The notes under the pieces were generated by a model that ran no database searches, was not told the DNA's origin, and saw nothing but the letters and a program-made list of their open reading frames with translations. The position numbers and the translations under genes were made by a program. Shown piece after piece: positions 11,257 to 22,040 of a DNA stretch of 64,000 bases. The stretch covers positions 434,001 through 498,000 of the forward strand of contig NW_026570263.1 in the NCBI RefSeq assembly GCF_019649055.1, given 5' to 3'. Each line of letters starts with the position of its first letter. Position 1 is the first letter of the stretch. The DNA is from Paramacrobiotus metropolitanus. Taxonomy: Eukaryota > Tardigrada > Eutardigrada > Parachela > Macrobiotidae.

Positions 11257-12031
11257 AGTTTCGGTTTTACTGGACTTGTTTCGTGGCGACAGCGTCAACA
11301 CAGCCCGTCTCCTTGCACAGTCCAGACCGTAAGCCGGTATTTGGCTGGATGCGCTTCCTTCAGCCCATTTCGGCAACCTGCTCGACGACGAAACGATGAA
11401 AATTTCGATTGGCCTGCGTCTGGGAGCGGATATCTGCGAGCCACATAACTGCACCAAATGTGACAAACATGTTGACAAGTTGGGCCACCACGGTTTATCA
11501 TGCACCTACTCGGCCGGTAGGCATGCGCGCCATGGAGGGCTTAACAGTATTGTGTGCCGCGCTTGTGTTTCAGCTGGTGTCCCTGCTAAGCTCGAACCAC
11601 GCGGCACGTCCTCCACAACAGATCAACGCCCTGACGGCTGTACAACTTTCGCCTGGAAAAGAGGAATGTGTCTGGCCTGGGATGTGACGTGCGTCGACAC
11701 AATGGCCCTTTCCTATCTTCCGTCTACGTCGATTACGGCAGGTGCTGCTGCTGTACAAGCAGAAGAAAAGAAGTCCCGACTGTACGCCTATCTGCAAGGG
11801 CGCTACATTTTTTCTCCGATCGCCTTCGAGACGATGGGTCCCTGGGGCCCGTCGGCTTTCGCCATTGTGAAGGAGTTGGGCAAAAGACTTCAGGAGCACA
11901 CAAGAGAGCGTCGATCACATGAGTTTCTGCGTCAACGACTATCGCTGGAAATTCAGCGCGGAAATGCAGCGCGGAAATCCTTGGCACGATGGACGGAGTC
12001 GATAAATTTAAATGAAGTTTTGCTGTTGTGA
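11130..12031 (+). pseudogene. Retroelement C-terminal domain copy, subfamily 2
   Basis: The frame reads GDSVNTARLLAQSRP, an in-frame stop (TAA near 11330), then WLDALPSAHFGNLLDDETMK and CTKCDKHVDKLGHHGLSC. It continues RPDGCTTFAWKRG, LAWDVTCVDT, FETMGPWGPS, HEFLRQRLSLEIQRGNAA and ends at 12031. Paired Cys and His residues suggest a zinc-binding segment. From 11396 on it is an uninterrupted 211-codon frame and could be mistaken for a gene. There is no polymerase core upstream, only the tandem 443-bp units. I call it a 5'-truncated retroelement relic; its sister is the shattered copy at 47.8-50.5 kb. Confidence 0.75.
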
Positions 12032-12430
12032 ATAATGTATTATTTATAATGTGAATAATGTGTTTATTTTTCTTCCACCTGATGTGTGCATTGATCATTA
12101 ATAAAGAAATGTCACTGCACTAAGTAGTAAGAAACGCCTTGCGCTCTGTGGTATGGCATTGGTACAGTGCTCAGCATTCATGAATCGTGTTCTTCTCAAT
12201 CGTGCGCTGTATGTGCGACCAATGAACTTGGACAGGCCAGTGAATTTTATCGTACCGTCAGTGATTTGCGGGAAAAAGATCTGGAGCGGTTTTTTCGTAC
12301 TTTTTCTGGTTGTTAATTCTAGCGAAGGCTGACGCGCGACAGTACCGCGAAATCATACAGTGCGCGATTTCGCGGTAATCAGCCGTCATTGAACTCATTT
12401 TTAATGAGATTGGCTAAAAACTGCCTGATA

Positions 12431-13052
12431 TTAAGGGATTTGGCCCGGTACATAGCACCAAATTCGTATACACCGACGGGAACTTTCGCTGTCGCGCACT
12501 CCCAAACACTTTTTTGCATTGCTTTATGGTAGTTTGTAGCCAAAAGATTTGTATACATAGGCGTGAAATTCGTTTGTGCGCGCAACATCCGGTCCGGGAG
12601 TTATGGCTGTTAGAATATTCCAAAAAGTTTAGATGCATTCAGGTGTACCAAAGTCATTATGGACCGATCCTTTCAAATTTTGCACATAAATGCGCATTAC
12701 CATGAAGATTGTTTTGGTACGGATCCAGACTTTCATGATTTTTTTCGAATTTTAAAATGAATTTCAAGAATTTTAAAATTCATTTTAAAATTCGAAAAAA
12801 ATCGTAGAGGTCTGGATCCGTACCAAAACAATCTTCATGGTAATGCGCATTTATGTGCAAAATTTGAAAGGAATCGGTCCATAATGAGACTTTGGTACAC
12901 CTGAATGCATTTAAACTTTTTGGAATATTCTAACAGCCATAACTCCCGAACCGGATGTTGCGCGCACAAACGGATTTCACGCCTATGTATACAAATCTTT
13001 TGGCTACAAACTACCATAAAGCAATGCAAAAAGTGTTTGGGAGTGCGCGACT
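12431..13052. mobile_element. TTAA-bounded foldback element, right end truncated
   Basis: Two arms of about 300 bp are inverted copies meeting near 12772 in an AT-rich centre (GAATTTCAAGAATTTTAAAATTC). The left end is TTAAGGGATTTGGCCCGG. The right arm stops about 66 bp short of the matching terminus, at GTGCGCGAC (13052). The locus at 5510 shows the same host sequence without the element, ending at TTAA, so TTAA is the target. No coding capacity. The same family is at 25308-26133. TTAA targets suggest mobilisation by a piggyBac-type transposase, by inference. Confidence 0.85.
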
Positions 13053-13139
13053 CTTAACGGTTAAACTGTACTCGGTTTACTGAAGCTTCAGAGTCACATA
13101 TTGCGCCGGCTTATCGGTCACAGAAATCATCCTCATCGG

Positions 13140-13851
13140 AATCGCGCTTATGGTCGTCAGCTTTGCCAGTATCAGTCTTCGGAAACCTGCTGGAGGACGC
13201 CCACTTACGCATAGCCGTGGCGCGAGCCCAGTCTGCCTGTTGGCGCTGTTGGCAACACAGTGGATAGCCTCGGGCAACATGGCTTGCTGTGTAAGTTAGC
13301 GAAAGGCGTTCATGCCGTGCTGAAAGATGTGACAAAGCGAGCCCTGAATTCGGCAAGAATACCATCGTACTTAAAGCCGCCGGGACTGGACAGAGGAGAT
13401 GGAAAACGACCAGACGGATTTACCGTTTCCCGTAAAAAAATGGCAAGCCATTAGTATGGTATGTGACAGTGGCAGACACCTTTGCCCAAACGTACATGCC
13501 CGGACGTCACGAGTGCCAGGAAGTGCAGCGGAAGCAGGCGAAAACCATAAGCTGGGAAAGTGTAATGGACTTGCTGACCGATACGTAGTGCAACCGATCG
13601 CGTTCGAAACCACGGGCACATTTGGACCGCTCACAAAGAAATTTTTTAACGAGCTGTCGCGAAAGATTAGCGATTGTACTGGTAATCCTCGTTCAGCAGA
13701 GATTTTGCGCCAGAAAATCAGTACAGAGTTACAACGGGGAAATGCAGTCTCTGTCATTGCAACATTTAATGACACGGTCGATAGCGAGGATGTGTTTTCG
13801 GCTTTTAAGCTGCTAATCGTGAATAATTGCTTAGGCGTAAAATTTACGTGA
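13140..13851 (+). pseudogene. Retroelement C-terminal domain copy, subfamily 1
   Basis: The reading begins near [16 protein letters not shown], passes through [12 protein letters not shown] and [14 protein letters not shown], then shifts frame near 13430 to SRVPGSAAEAGE, FETTGTFGPLTKKFF, NPRSAEILRQ and QRGNAVSV, ending at 13851. It is the same subfamily as 6260-7090 (shared FETTGTFGPLTKKFF) but in opposite orientation, although both sit next to the 3' side of an orphan-family copy. Several frameshifts; no polymerase core. Confidence 0.75.
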
Positions 13852-13904
13852 TAAATGCTAGGTACCGGTAGATGCCGGTGCTAAGAAATATCATTCATGT
13901 GGCC

Positions 13905-14336
13905 GTCTTTGATCGACAGAGTACTCAGTTAAGTCATTTTTCTCCTGAAATAATTCGTTGGCGAGTGGCGAAATGCAAAAAGTATTGGTTGGCCAAACTG
14001 AATGTAACAAGGATCGAACTCATGGTAGCAATACACATAGACACACGACATACCCGATCTCAGTACATAAACTGGTTGACCTTTGTGGGTTTTTATTTTG
14101 CTGCATATAATTGACTTGTGCATTATGAGGAGCAGCGGGCTGTACTTATTAGGTGTTGCACAGTTTCAGGCCTTAAAAACCTCATAAATGCCCCACAATG
14201 CCAGCTTGCTGAATTGTCTAATGTCTACCGTTCTCAAGTCGACGTCGTTCCACGTCCGGGCACTGCCATCCGGCTGGAATCCGCTGTACCTGCCGCAAGA
14301 ACAACCACCACCTAAATTAAACCACGCACTGCATTT
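13905..14336. repeat. 3' flank of the intact orphan gene, shared with copy 1
   Basis: This stretch matches 7390-7600 and 7920-8075 in order and orientation, showing that the orphan genes were duplicated together with their downstream DNA. No gene is seen in it. Confidence 0.75.
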
Positions 14337-17107
14337 CTAGTTGAATACAGATAACATCAACTTGGCAGGGGGTAAAACATGGCAGTGGCAGGTGCCACTG
14401 CCATGTTTTACCCCCTGCCCATCAACTTGCCTGCTTAAGAAGCGACGGAGGACGATCCAGTCCTGGGGGTATTCAAGCGTGTGGCACCAGCGCGTGCGCA
14501 CCGCCGCCACTTTGGCTAAAACGTCGGCGGTGGGCGGGGGAAACGAGCGGTCCATGGCCGACATGAAACTGCGTCTGACGAGCTCCCACCCGTTGCGCCA
14601 GTCACAAGTCAGCCGGGGGATGCAGATCAGCGTCCCATCTAAAATCGACTGCGCTGCAGAACCGAATCCGCTGATGCAGCGCAGTTCGTGATCGGGTAAG
14701 CAGATCCCGCCCACTTGGACACCGTGCACCGCCATTCGCATTTGGTCATACAGCGTTCCGTGCATTGCCAGTCCAGCGACGACTAGCTGGTGGCAGTATG
14801 GCGCCGATTCCAGGAGCATTTCTGGCACCATGTATGTCAGGCAGAAGAAGTTGATCGCGAGAAAAGGCAGCTTGATTTGCATGACCTTCAATAACTTCTG
14901 CACAAACCAGGCAATGTGCCAGTTAAACTGCTCCGCCTCCCAGTCATGGGCGCGCGCTGTGATGCTGACGCTCTTCGTAGCGGAAGTGATGGTCCGGCTT
15001 AACACCATCGCTACGCGGTAACAGTTATGGTCACCGCGCTGTGTGCTGTGGAAGTTTTCGGTCAGGATCTGGATGTGTTGCGTCGCGCGGGGATTGCCCA
15101 GTATTACTTGCCACAATGCACACACTCTGTGGAAGCACAACACGTCAGATGTTGTTTATTTTTGATCGTATTTTAATTTCTAGGAGACTACCTCGACGTT
15201 TTTCGCATTCCGGATAATTTGACTGTACGATTTTGCGTACCCCACACCACAGACTCGGTATTCTCCGCGGTGTGCCACAATGTCATGACAAAAATGATTC
15301 CATATAAGGAAGTAAAAAACGATGTCATGTAAGTAAGTAAGAAATGACATGACATAATGAAGTAAAAGCAAGGAGGCACAAAGGAGCACTAGCCGCAGTC
15401 TTGTGCCGTAAAATATGGAATCTGCAGCAAAAGTTTTCTTTTAAGCGTGCTATCCGCCCTTCTGAAAGGTCGGGTATGGGTCTGGGCACATTGTTGCTGA
15501 ATAGTGGAAAGCAAAAACTCCTTCGGAACGTTTCCTACGGAAACCTGACGTAGTTGCGAGGATTGAATAGGAATAAATGCGGAATAAAATCTGAAAATGC
15601 TTTGATGCCGATACTTTGGGAATGTGACAGCGAACCGGCAACTGAAATGTCAGAATCAGGCTAACCTTTCCCGTTAGAGACTACACAGATTTCTCCCAAA
15701 AGCAAGTTTTGAGCTTTAGGAATATGTAGAATTCATTTCTGGAGTTTAGAACAACAGAAAAGTTTGGATTCATTGTGGCGACATTTCCTGATTTCCATCA
15801 ACGATGTGTACCAAGAAGAATTTTGACTCATTGAAAGCAGCTGCAAGACCATAATTAAGCGACTACGCTTCGCTCCGGTATGCCAGTGCACGCCAAGGTG
15901 CATTTTCCTACTTAGGGATAACATTTTTTATTAACTGAGAAATTATATAAAAAATTGCCAAGTTTTTTATTGCGGGACAGCGCAGAAACTACCGTGTGTC
16001 TGTGTGTCCGATAGACGAATGCGCATTGAGAAACTGTCCGGAATGCGATAAACATCCGAGTACATGTACATATACAAAATGATCAGAGCAAATATACCGC
16101 TTGGTTTGGGCTTGCGTATGCAGGTCAAGACCTTCCAAGATCTCCGTTAACAGTGCAAGTGAGAGATGGCATAAACAACCAGCCGAACAAGATCCTTGAA
16201 ACAAGAAAAAGGAATACAGATTCATACAGAGCAATTCAACAAATCCATTTGAGGTATAATAACGAATATAAATCCATTATATCACTTAGTTAAATGCAGC
16301 TGCAGTTACCGGTACTCAGCGAGCAGACTAACCTTCCAGGCACTCCAAAGCCTGGTTCGTGGGAACTATTGGCCGACTACTGCAGGACGCTGCCTGCTTT
16401 TCCAGGATCAGAATCTTCAACAATATTTCGCCAGTCCAGTTCATGGTTGCGGTGTCTTTCTGGCTGCCAACCACCGTAAATGTGCACATATCGGAGCCGA
16501 TTCGCATATGGAAACGACAGCTGTCCTCCATGCCGGTCAACGTTGGATGCGCACTGTACATCAGACGGAAGATCTCAATCAACTGCGGCACACCGAAGAA
16601 TTTCGTCGTGTCAAAAATGATTTCGTGGTCAGTGTACAGAATACCGCTAGTTCTTGCCAGCAGCGGCGGTTCGCCCAATGCCAGCTGGCTCACGATCTGG
16701 CACCGATCAACAACGGCAACACCAGACGCTGAACTTCCCGGCATGTTGGTGCTGATAAAGTACATTTGGCAATCGTAAACGAAATGGAGCAATGTGGCCG
16801 GACGAAAACGAAATGGGCCGTCGTGTTCATCGCGGAGAGCGGCGAATACCGGCATGTTGTGATATTCTCGAAAAAGTAGATCCCTTGACAGGAACGGTAG
16901 CGGCCACACTCTTGAAGAATGGATGTACCGTGCAGGTTCTTTGAAGGAGTCAAAATCAACCAACACGGAGTCACCGCGAATATCCTGGATGTATCCCAGC
17001 CACCAAGTATCCTTCTCCATTTGCACGGCTACAGTGTTCTGGTAGTTGATGCAGTCCTTGCCAACCAAAAGCCGTCGGAATGACGGGATCACTAGTCTGG
17101 AATCCAT
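14337..17107 (-). CDS. Orphan three-exon family, intact copy (553 aa)
   Basis: Exons are 17107-16333 (phase 1 end), 16194-16098 and 15126-14337, joined at GAAG|GTTAGT, TTTCAAG|GA, GCG|GTATAT and CCACAG|A, giving an open 554-codon reading. Exon 1 holds a Tudor/Agenet-like segment near residues 35-62 (WWLGYIQDIRGDSVLVDF, then YIHSS and VWPLP), then RDEHDGPFRFRP and a CRFHMRI block. Exon 2 encodes SLALLTEILEGLDLHT. Exon 3 has CALWQVILGNPRATQHI and a C-terminal FPPPTADVLAKVAAVRTRW block. No signal peptide or clear membrane span is seen, so it is probably intracellular. I do not recognise the family. A 56-bp palindromic insertion rewrote the last 30 or so residues. Two decayed relatives lie at 8111-10190 and 1-719. 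Coding status is supported by matched splice phases and conserved protein-level similarity. Confidence 0.72.
14365..14420. repeat. 56-bp perfect palindromic insertion with 9-bp flanking duplication
   Basis: Arms of 27 bp (GGCAGGGGGTAAAACATG and onward) are perfect inverted copies around a 2-nt GG centre. ATCAACTTG flanks the insertion at 14356-14364 and 14421-14429. The paralog at 8111 lacks the insertion. It falls inside the last exon of the intact orphan gene, adds in-frame residues and moves the stop to 14337. Confidence 0.9.
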
Positions 17108-17520
17108 TTCGAGCTACAGCGATGCCCAGTGCCTAACCGGCGATCCTAAGTTACATGAACGTACTGACTGGAATAATTATCCGCATGGATGTACAGTAGA
17201 CGCTGTTTGCCCAGGTATGACTACAAGAGCATCGTCATCGTTGGCCGATTGGAATGGCCTGGCGACTGCTACGTCACAGATCTCTCCACCTTTTGCAGCG
17301 TTAAAAGTGGGAATCAAAACTGAGCGAGTCCACACTTACAGACGTAACAGCAGTATGCAGTGGAGCTGTTACAGACTGTAGCTGTATGCGGGTAATGATC
17401 CTTATTAGGCCACAGCCAGCAAACGTTTTTGTAATTTACACTTTACAGATTTCTGTGTCTTCGCTATGGGAAACAACCATTTATCCTCATTAACTGAAAT
17501 TCAGTTAAGTACTGCGTAAT
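17108..17520. repeat. 5' flank shared by orphan gene copies
   Basis: The segment upstream of the intact orphan gene is similar to 10191-10590 upstream of copy 1 (both contain AAGTGGGAATCAAAACT-like and CAGCCAGCAA-CGTTTTTGTA stretches). Part of it (about 17225-17400) recurs at 22145-22310 next to receptor pseudogene D. It probably contains the promoter; no TATA element is obvious. Confidence 0.65.
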
Positions 17521-17651
17521 CAATTTTAACAAACGCTTGTTAGAGCCTGAGCGGCTTAGAGCAGCGCGCGGTCCAGCCGAACGGTAGTGCAAAGGATTGA
17601 CTCGCTTTCTAAGGTGGGTGCCATTATCGAAATGTGTCTCCAACGCGGCCG

Positions 17652-18858
17652 CTACGGCGTGTTGCCGGCCTGTGTGGATCGAGGGGTTGGTAGTGCTGCT
17701 GCACACAGCCGTTCCCCGCTAATCCTCCGCAGCACGGCACTCAGGGTCCGCAGGACGGCGCGCCGATAATCACTGCTCAGGAAGATGTAGATCATCTACA
17801 AAGAAAGGTCACTGAACTATTACGCTGTTTCTGCGTCCGATCTGATTCAGCCGTGTGCACACGGTCTATACGTAATATCGGTATTGGAATGCCGGCATAT
17901 ATCCAGATAATTACTGATTTTTAGTATACACTTGCAGTTGCAGTAAGTAATAATCTGTCACCAAAGGGAGCGTATTGCAATGTGCTGCACTACATTACCA
18001 ACCAGCGCTAGAAACGAAGCATACCGGCGTGCCGGCTGCGCCAAAGTTCGTCAACGAATTAATCCAGAAGAACAAGAGCGGCCGACCGATCCATATCGTG
18101 GGGAAATGCGCGGCGATGATGGGCAGCGGACAGTAGCAGGCGACGTACCACACAAAGGACCCCATCAGCATCACGGCGATATTCCGCTGCCGCCGCCTCC
18201 CACTCGACTCCCGGACCTGTTCTCGCCACGAGCGGAAGATGCTGGCGACGACGCACAGATATAGCACGCCCTGCAGACAGAAGGGAACGTTGACGCTCAA
18301 AGATATCAGGACAGGGTACAGCGGATGGGAATAATGAATGAGTACACAGGCGCCCATCAGCGGACTGAAGGCATAATACCCTAACAAATCCGTGACAAAA
18401 GGAATCGTCGCCAGACACGCAATAATGCCGGCCACCGCCACCAGGAAGGCGGTGGCCCGGCGACTGGAGATGTGGGGATAGCGGTGAGGCAGGAGGATGG
18501 CTACGAAGCGGTTAAGGGTCAGGGCGACGGCGATCCAGTGGAGCATGGTGAGAAGAATGTGCCGGGAGAACTGCACCAGGACGCAGGTCACCGGCAGGGT
18601 GTGGTGGAGGTTGGCGGTGAGGATGGTAGTGGTGAAGAGAAAGGAGGGGAGCGCCGACACCGTCTCCAGACTCAGCAGCCCGATCACCAGTAGGTGGGCG
18701 CCTTCGCGGAGGGGTTGGTGCCGGAGGAGGGCGCAGATTAATAAAACGGCGGACAGGACGCCAGCGCCGGACACGGCGGAGGACACGCCGTACCACCACA
18801 GAAGCGCATCGTGCTGGCTAGCGACGATCCCGGCTGCGGTGGAATTGTTGTTGACCAT
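17652..18858 (-). CDS. 7TM receptor B (rhodopsin-like GPCR), two exons
   Basis: Exon 1 is 18858-18025 (278 codons) and exon 2 is 17795-17652 (47 codons plus stop), joined in phase 0 at CCG|GTATGC...TTGTAG|ATG. The predicted protein is 325 aa. It is strongly similar to receptors A and C throughout: LLRHQPLREGAHLLVIGLL in TM2, LNRFVAILLPHRYP after TM3, a CYCP motif in TM6, and AAGTP joined to MIYIFLSSDYRRAV for TM7. An in-frame ATG 15 bp upstream (18873) could also be used; I chose the M-V-NNNS start that aligns with MANNSS of the paralogs. The short intron is 229 bp, against 1352 bp in A. The cytoplasmic tail is shorter than in A and C. Ligand unknown. Confidence 0.88.
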
Positions 18859-19540
18859 TGCAGATTGTGGCATAAGCTAAAAAACCGTATTTTGTGAGCC
18901 ACTCATCCAGACATGTAAACTGTCTTTCCGTACAAATATTATGCAAAGGATTAGGGAGAAAAGCATCATTGCCTTCCTTCTGCTGGGAGGATGGAGAAAA
19001 TACGGACAACCGCTTTATGACCTCTGGCTGTTGCTAAGTAGTGCACGGTGGAGCGTTAATGCAGGATACATTCCTGTCTCCAGATGTTTCCGGTCTCCTG
19101 AGTGCGCATTGCGCAGCAACTACGTGCAGCCCGAAATTCGGTCCGCCGCTCCTTGCGAAATTATAAGAAATCTTTTAACAAAATTGTTAATTACTATTAT
19201 TAATCCTGTGTATAATGAAGAACGGCTGTCAAACATTCACAGGGTATTAGTTCAAGAGTCTCACGGGGACATAAATGCAATCATGAGATCGGTTAGCACT
19301 CATGATATCCGCAGCGGAAGCGCTGACGCAAGGCCACCAGCACCGTTATATACAGTCGACGGCAGTCATCCATGCGCGGCTTTTCATTAAGGGAATCAGG
19401 TGTCAGATACCCGGGCCGAGACTGGCTGTTCCGGTAATGAAAAAGTATTAAAAAGCACTATTAATTAGTTTATAAATCTATGTTTGTCGGAGTAACCCGA
19501 GCCATATACCAGCTGGCCAAAGTCATGTCTTGTACAGTCG
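18859..19540. other. No gene recognised
   Basis: Upstream region of receptor B. A 149-codon open frame at 18941-19390 has no recognised domain, hydrophobic pattern or paralog in the window, so I do not call it. Confidence 0.45.
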
Positions 19541-19542
19541 AA

Positions 19543-19574
19543 GTTTGTTTGTTTGTTTGTTTGTTTGTTTGTTT
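19543..19574. repeat. (GTTT)8 microsatellite
   Basis: Eight perfect GTTT units. Confidence 0.97.
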
Positions 19575-19603
19575 AATGAGCTTAATGTCTACAACATTCA
19601 GGT

Positions 19604-19674
19604 GTTAGTATATAACTCCTGCACGAGGTTATATACTAACATGGGAGAAAAGGCTATCACATCAGTGATAGCCT
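19604..19674. repeat. Two adjacent perfect hairpins
   Basis: The first has arms GTTAGTATATAAC (19604-19616) and GTTATATACTAAC (19628-19640) around 11 nt. The second has arms AGGCTATCAC (19651-19660) and GTGATAGCCT (19665-19674) around ATCA. They are 10 nt apart. Either may be a transposon relic or form structure in RNA. Confidence 0.85.
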
Positions 19675-19878
19675 TGCATATAAAACATCGCAAACCTAAA
19701 CAACAGTTTTACAGTAAACAGTAATGATCAACATGAAGTTGAAGGAAACGCTTAGTCCACTTTAAATCCGCCCATTCAACCGTATCCAGGCAAGAGTCAA
19801 AACTGTTAATGCGGTTAAGTGCAGAAATTTTCCACACGATAACAACTCTTTTCCAGTCTGCATTCTGAGAACTGGGTT

Positions 19879-20271
19879 GTGCAAAGAATGCGTCACAAAA
19901 ATCACACTTTCACTAAATTCACTTTGTTTTCTCGGTACCTTTCAGTCACGGTTCGCTCACGGTTAAGGGTCACGAAGGCCAGTTTATCGCGGAAGGCAGA
20001 GGAAGGCCAAAAGTTCATCGGAGCCGATGGAGCCGGCTGCCTTAAACAGGTTCACGGTAGCATCGGTAAGGTTAAATGCGCTTTTCAGTTCATCGAAGGC
20101 CATGTGGTCGGTTACTTCCGGAGCGACAGCGTCGATGAGGTTTCCGGTGTTGGTGTAATGTTTAATGGTTTAACGTCCGCACACATTCAGGACAAGGCCC
20201 TGTTCGAGGCAGCCTACCATACAATAACAACCAAAGTACAATATGTACAGCAGAATTTCAGAAAAGATTGA
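19879..20271. other. Ambiguous coding-like stretch
   Basis: The plus strand is open for 130 codons without a recognisable domain. The minus strand, read from about 20180 to 19999, gives a coherent 55-residue stretch (ETC-like composition: VTDHMAFDELKSAFNL, then LFKAAGSIGSDELLAFL) that faintly resembles a decayed EF-hand pair. Neither has paralogs here. I cannot decide whether it is a gene, an exon or chance. Confidence 0.2.
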
Positions 20272-21419
20272 ACAACAACAACAGCGAATTCAAGTAATAA
20301 GACTTAATACTATACACCCACTCTTTAATGAACGCATTTGTAGGCCAAATCTCACGCTCCAGAATAATTTTTCCTCATATCTGTGAACGTACTATTACGG
20401 GCCAATGTGGTTGGTACCGCGGTGCTGCCATCCCATGATTTGCTTAAAGGAGAGTGATAAGGTCAATTTTTCCCCGCTTAGCTGAGTCCAAGTTGTGCAC
20501 AAAGTGACTTCATTAGGCTGACTGTTCCATATCGATTCTTCAGCTGAGACTTGGTGAGAGTGGCTGGAGGCGGCCTGCTTGCGCTACGGTAATCGAATCG
20601 ACACTGACAGGGGGGGGGCGCCCGGAGGGAGAAAACGGGAAAATTGTGCGCGGGACTGGCGTAACTGCCGCTAAAAACGGAACTGGCGCACCGAAAATTA
20701 CAATAGAAAAGCGTAGAAAAGTGGCTTTTTCGAGTCAGTTTTCTACGATTTTTTTCAATTTTGGAGCCATTTTCCAACGCGCCGGGTGCGCGACCGCGCC
20801 CCCCCCCTACCCTCGGACCTCGCGACGGCCCTGGATACTGAAATCAGACACTAGTTCAGAAGTTTGTGCGCACTGCGCTCGTTCATAAAACATTTTGCAA
20901 CTGGAATTTGCACACTTATATATGTAAAGCTACCGTTAACTGGATTCGAAAACGCAGCTGATATACTGCGCTCACCACAACCAGAATACAGAGTAATAAG
21001 CAGATTTAGGGTTAAAATCTAGAACATTATGATATTTGTGCGGTCTCTTTGGTTTGTTTCGGGGCCGGTAGGCCGGTGTACGTGTTGAGACGTATAAAAG
21101 GCGTATCACATTCCACCGTACTGTCTGTAATTCGCAGTCCAAAACTTTGCTCTCGTTGTTGTGGGCGTTGCGTGCACTACAAAAAACTCCAGTTTCCGTT
21201 GCATCAGTTGTTTGTTAATGGACTGACGTAAACTCCCGCGAATGGGAGCATACTGGAGATCAAATCGCAGTTCACAGTTTAGAACTTCAGCACGGCGAGC
21301 GGCGTTCTTCTCGGCACTGTTCGCGCGCATCTTGACAAAAATTTATTTTTGTTTCTGGTACCGCGTTTATGCATAGAGATCCCTTGTCCAGGCACCCTTG
21401 TGGCCTTGTCAGCCGCAAT
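20272..21419. other. No gene recognised; homopolymer-rich patch
   Basis: Runs of nine G (about 20610) and nine C (about 20800) flank a 200-bp segment with imperfect inverted pieces (GCGTAGAAAAGTGG versus TTTTCTACG). It may be a degraded foldback. Nothing coding was supported. Confidence 0.4.
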
Positions 21420-22040
21420 TCAACGATAAACATTTAACGAAGTCCATGAAATTAAAGCCGCGGTCCAGTCCAGTTTTTGAATAGCCCCGACGGCCCGTTC
21501 CCTGGACGCGTTTTCAACGCGGCCGCTAGCGCGACATGCCGGCACTGTTGGCACCATGGCCTGTGTCCAGCGAGAGTTGGGCGGCGCTGCAGCACACAGC
21601 CGCTCCCCGCTGATCTTCCGCAGCACGCCACGCACTATCACCAGAACGGCGCGCCGATACTCGCCGCTCAGGACAATGTAGATTGTCTACAGGGAAAACG
21701 CACCGATTTTAATATCCGGTTGCTGAGGCCGGATATTCGTTTTAGCCATGCGCACACACCGGCGCGCTAACGCGGCAGTAATATCGGTAGGTGACTCGGG
21801 ATGCCGGCACCTACCCAGGTTTACCAGGCAGGAATTAAATCACAAAGAAACTGCAGTAAAATTCTGGGGGTACGCGCTTCGGTATGCACCATTGTAATCC
21901 GCAACCGAAATTGCCACTATTTATAAAATTATTTGCGTCATTAGACATGTTTCGAATTTCATCAGGAAATTGATAACTACCGGCGTGCCAGCTGATCCGC
22001 AGTGCATCAGGGAGTTGAGCCAGTAAAGTAGCAAGGTGTG
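21420..22040 (-). pseudogene. 7TM receptor D, remnant of exon 1 end plus exon 2
   Basis: About 55 bp of exon 1 survives (22034-21981), reading LYWLNSLM-HCGSAGTP and ending at the family donor position CCG|GTAG. Exon 2 (from 21686, acceptor CTGTAG|) reads TIYIVLSGEYRRAVLVIVRG and SGERLCAAAPP, as in receptors A-C. The conserved stop is out of frame because of a small length change near 21530, and the frame runs on to 21420. The rest of exon 1 is gone. In its place, from about 22040, is sequence resembling the upstream flank of the orphan gene. Confidence 0.8.

Noticed and set aside
18941-19390. 149-codon open frame upstream of receptor B
   Set aside because: No domain, no paralog, no hydrophobic or splice pattern; length is possible by chance.
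20590-20815. G9/C9 runs as a foldback element
   Set aside because: The inverted matches are short and irregular, no ends or duplication could be defined, and homopolymers may be sequencing noise.
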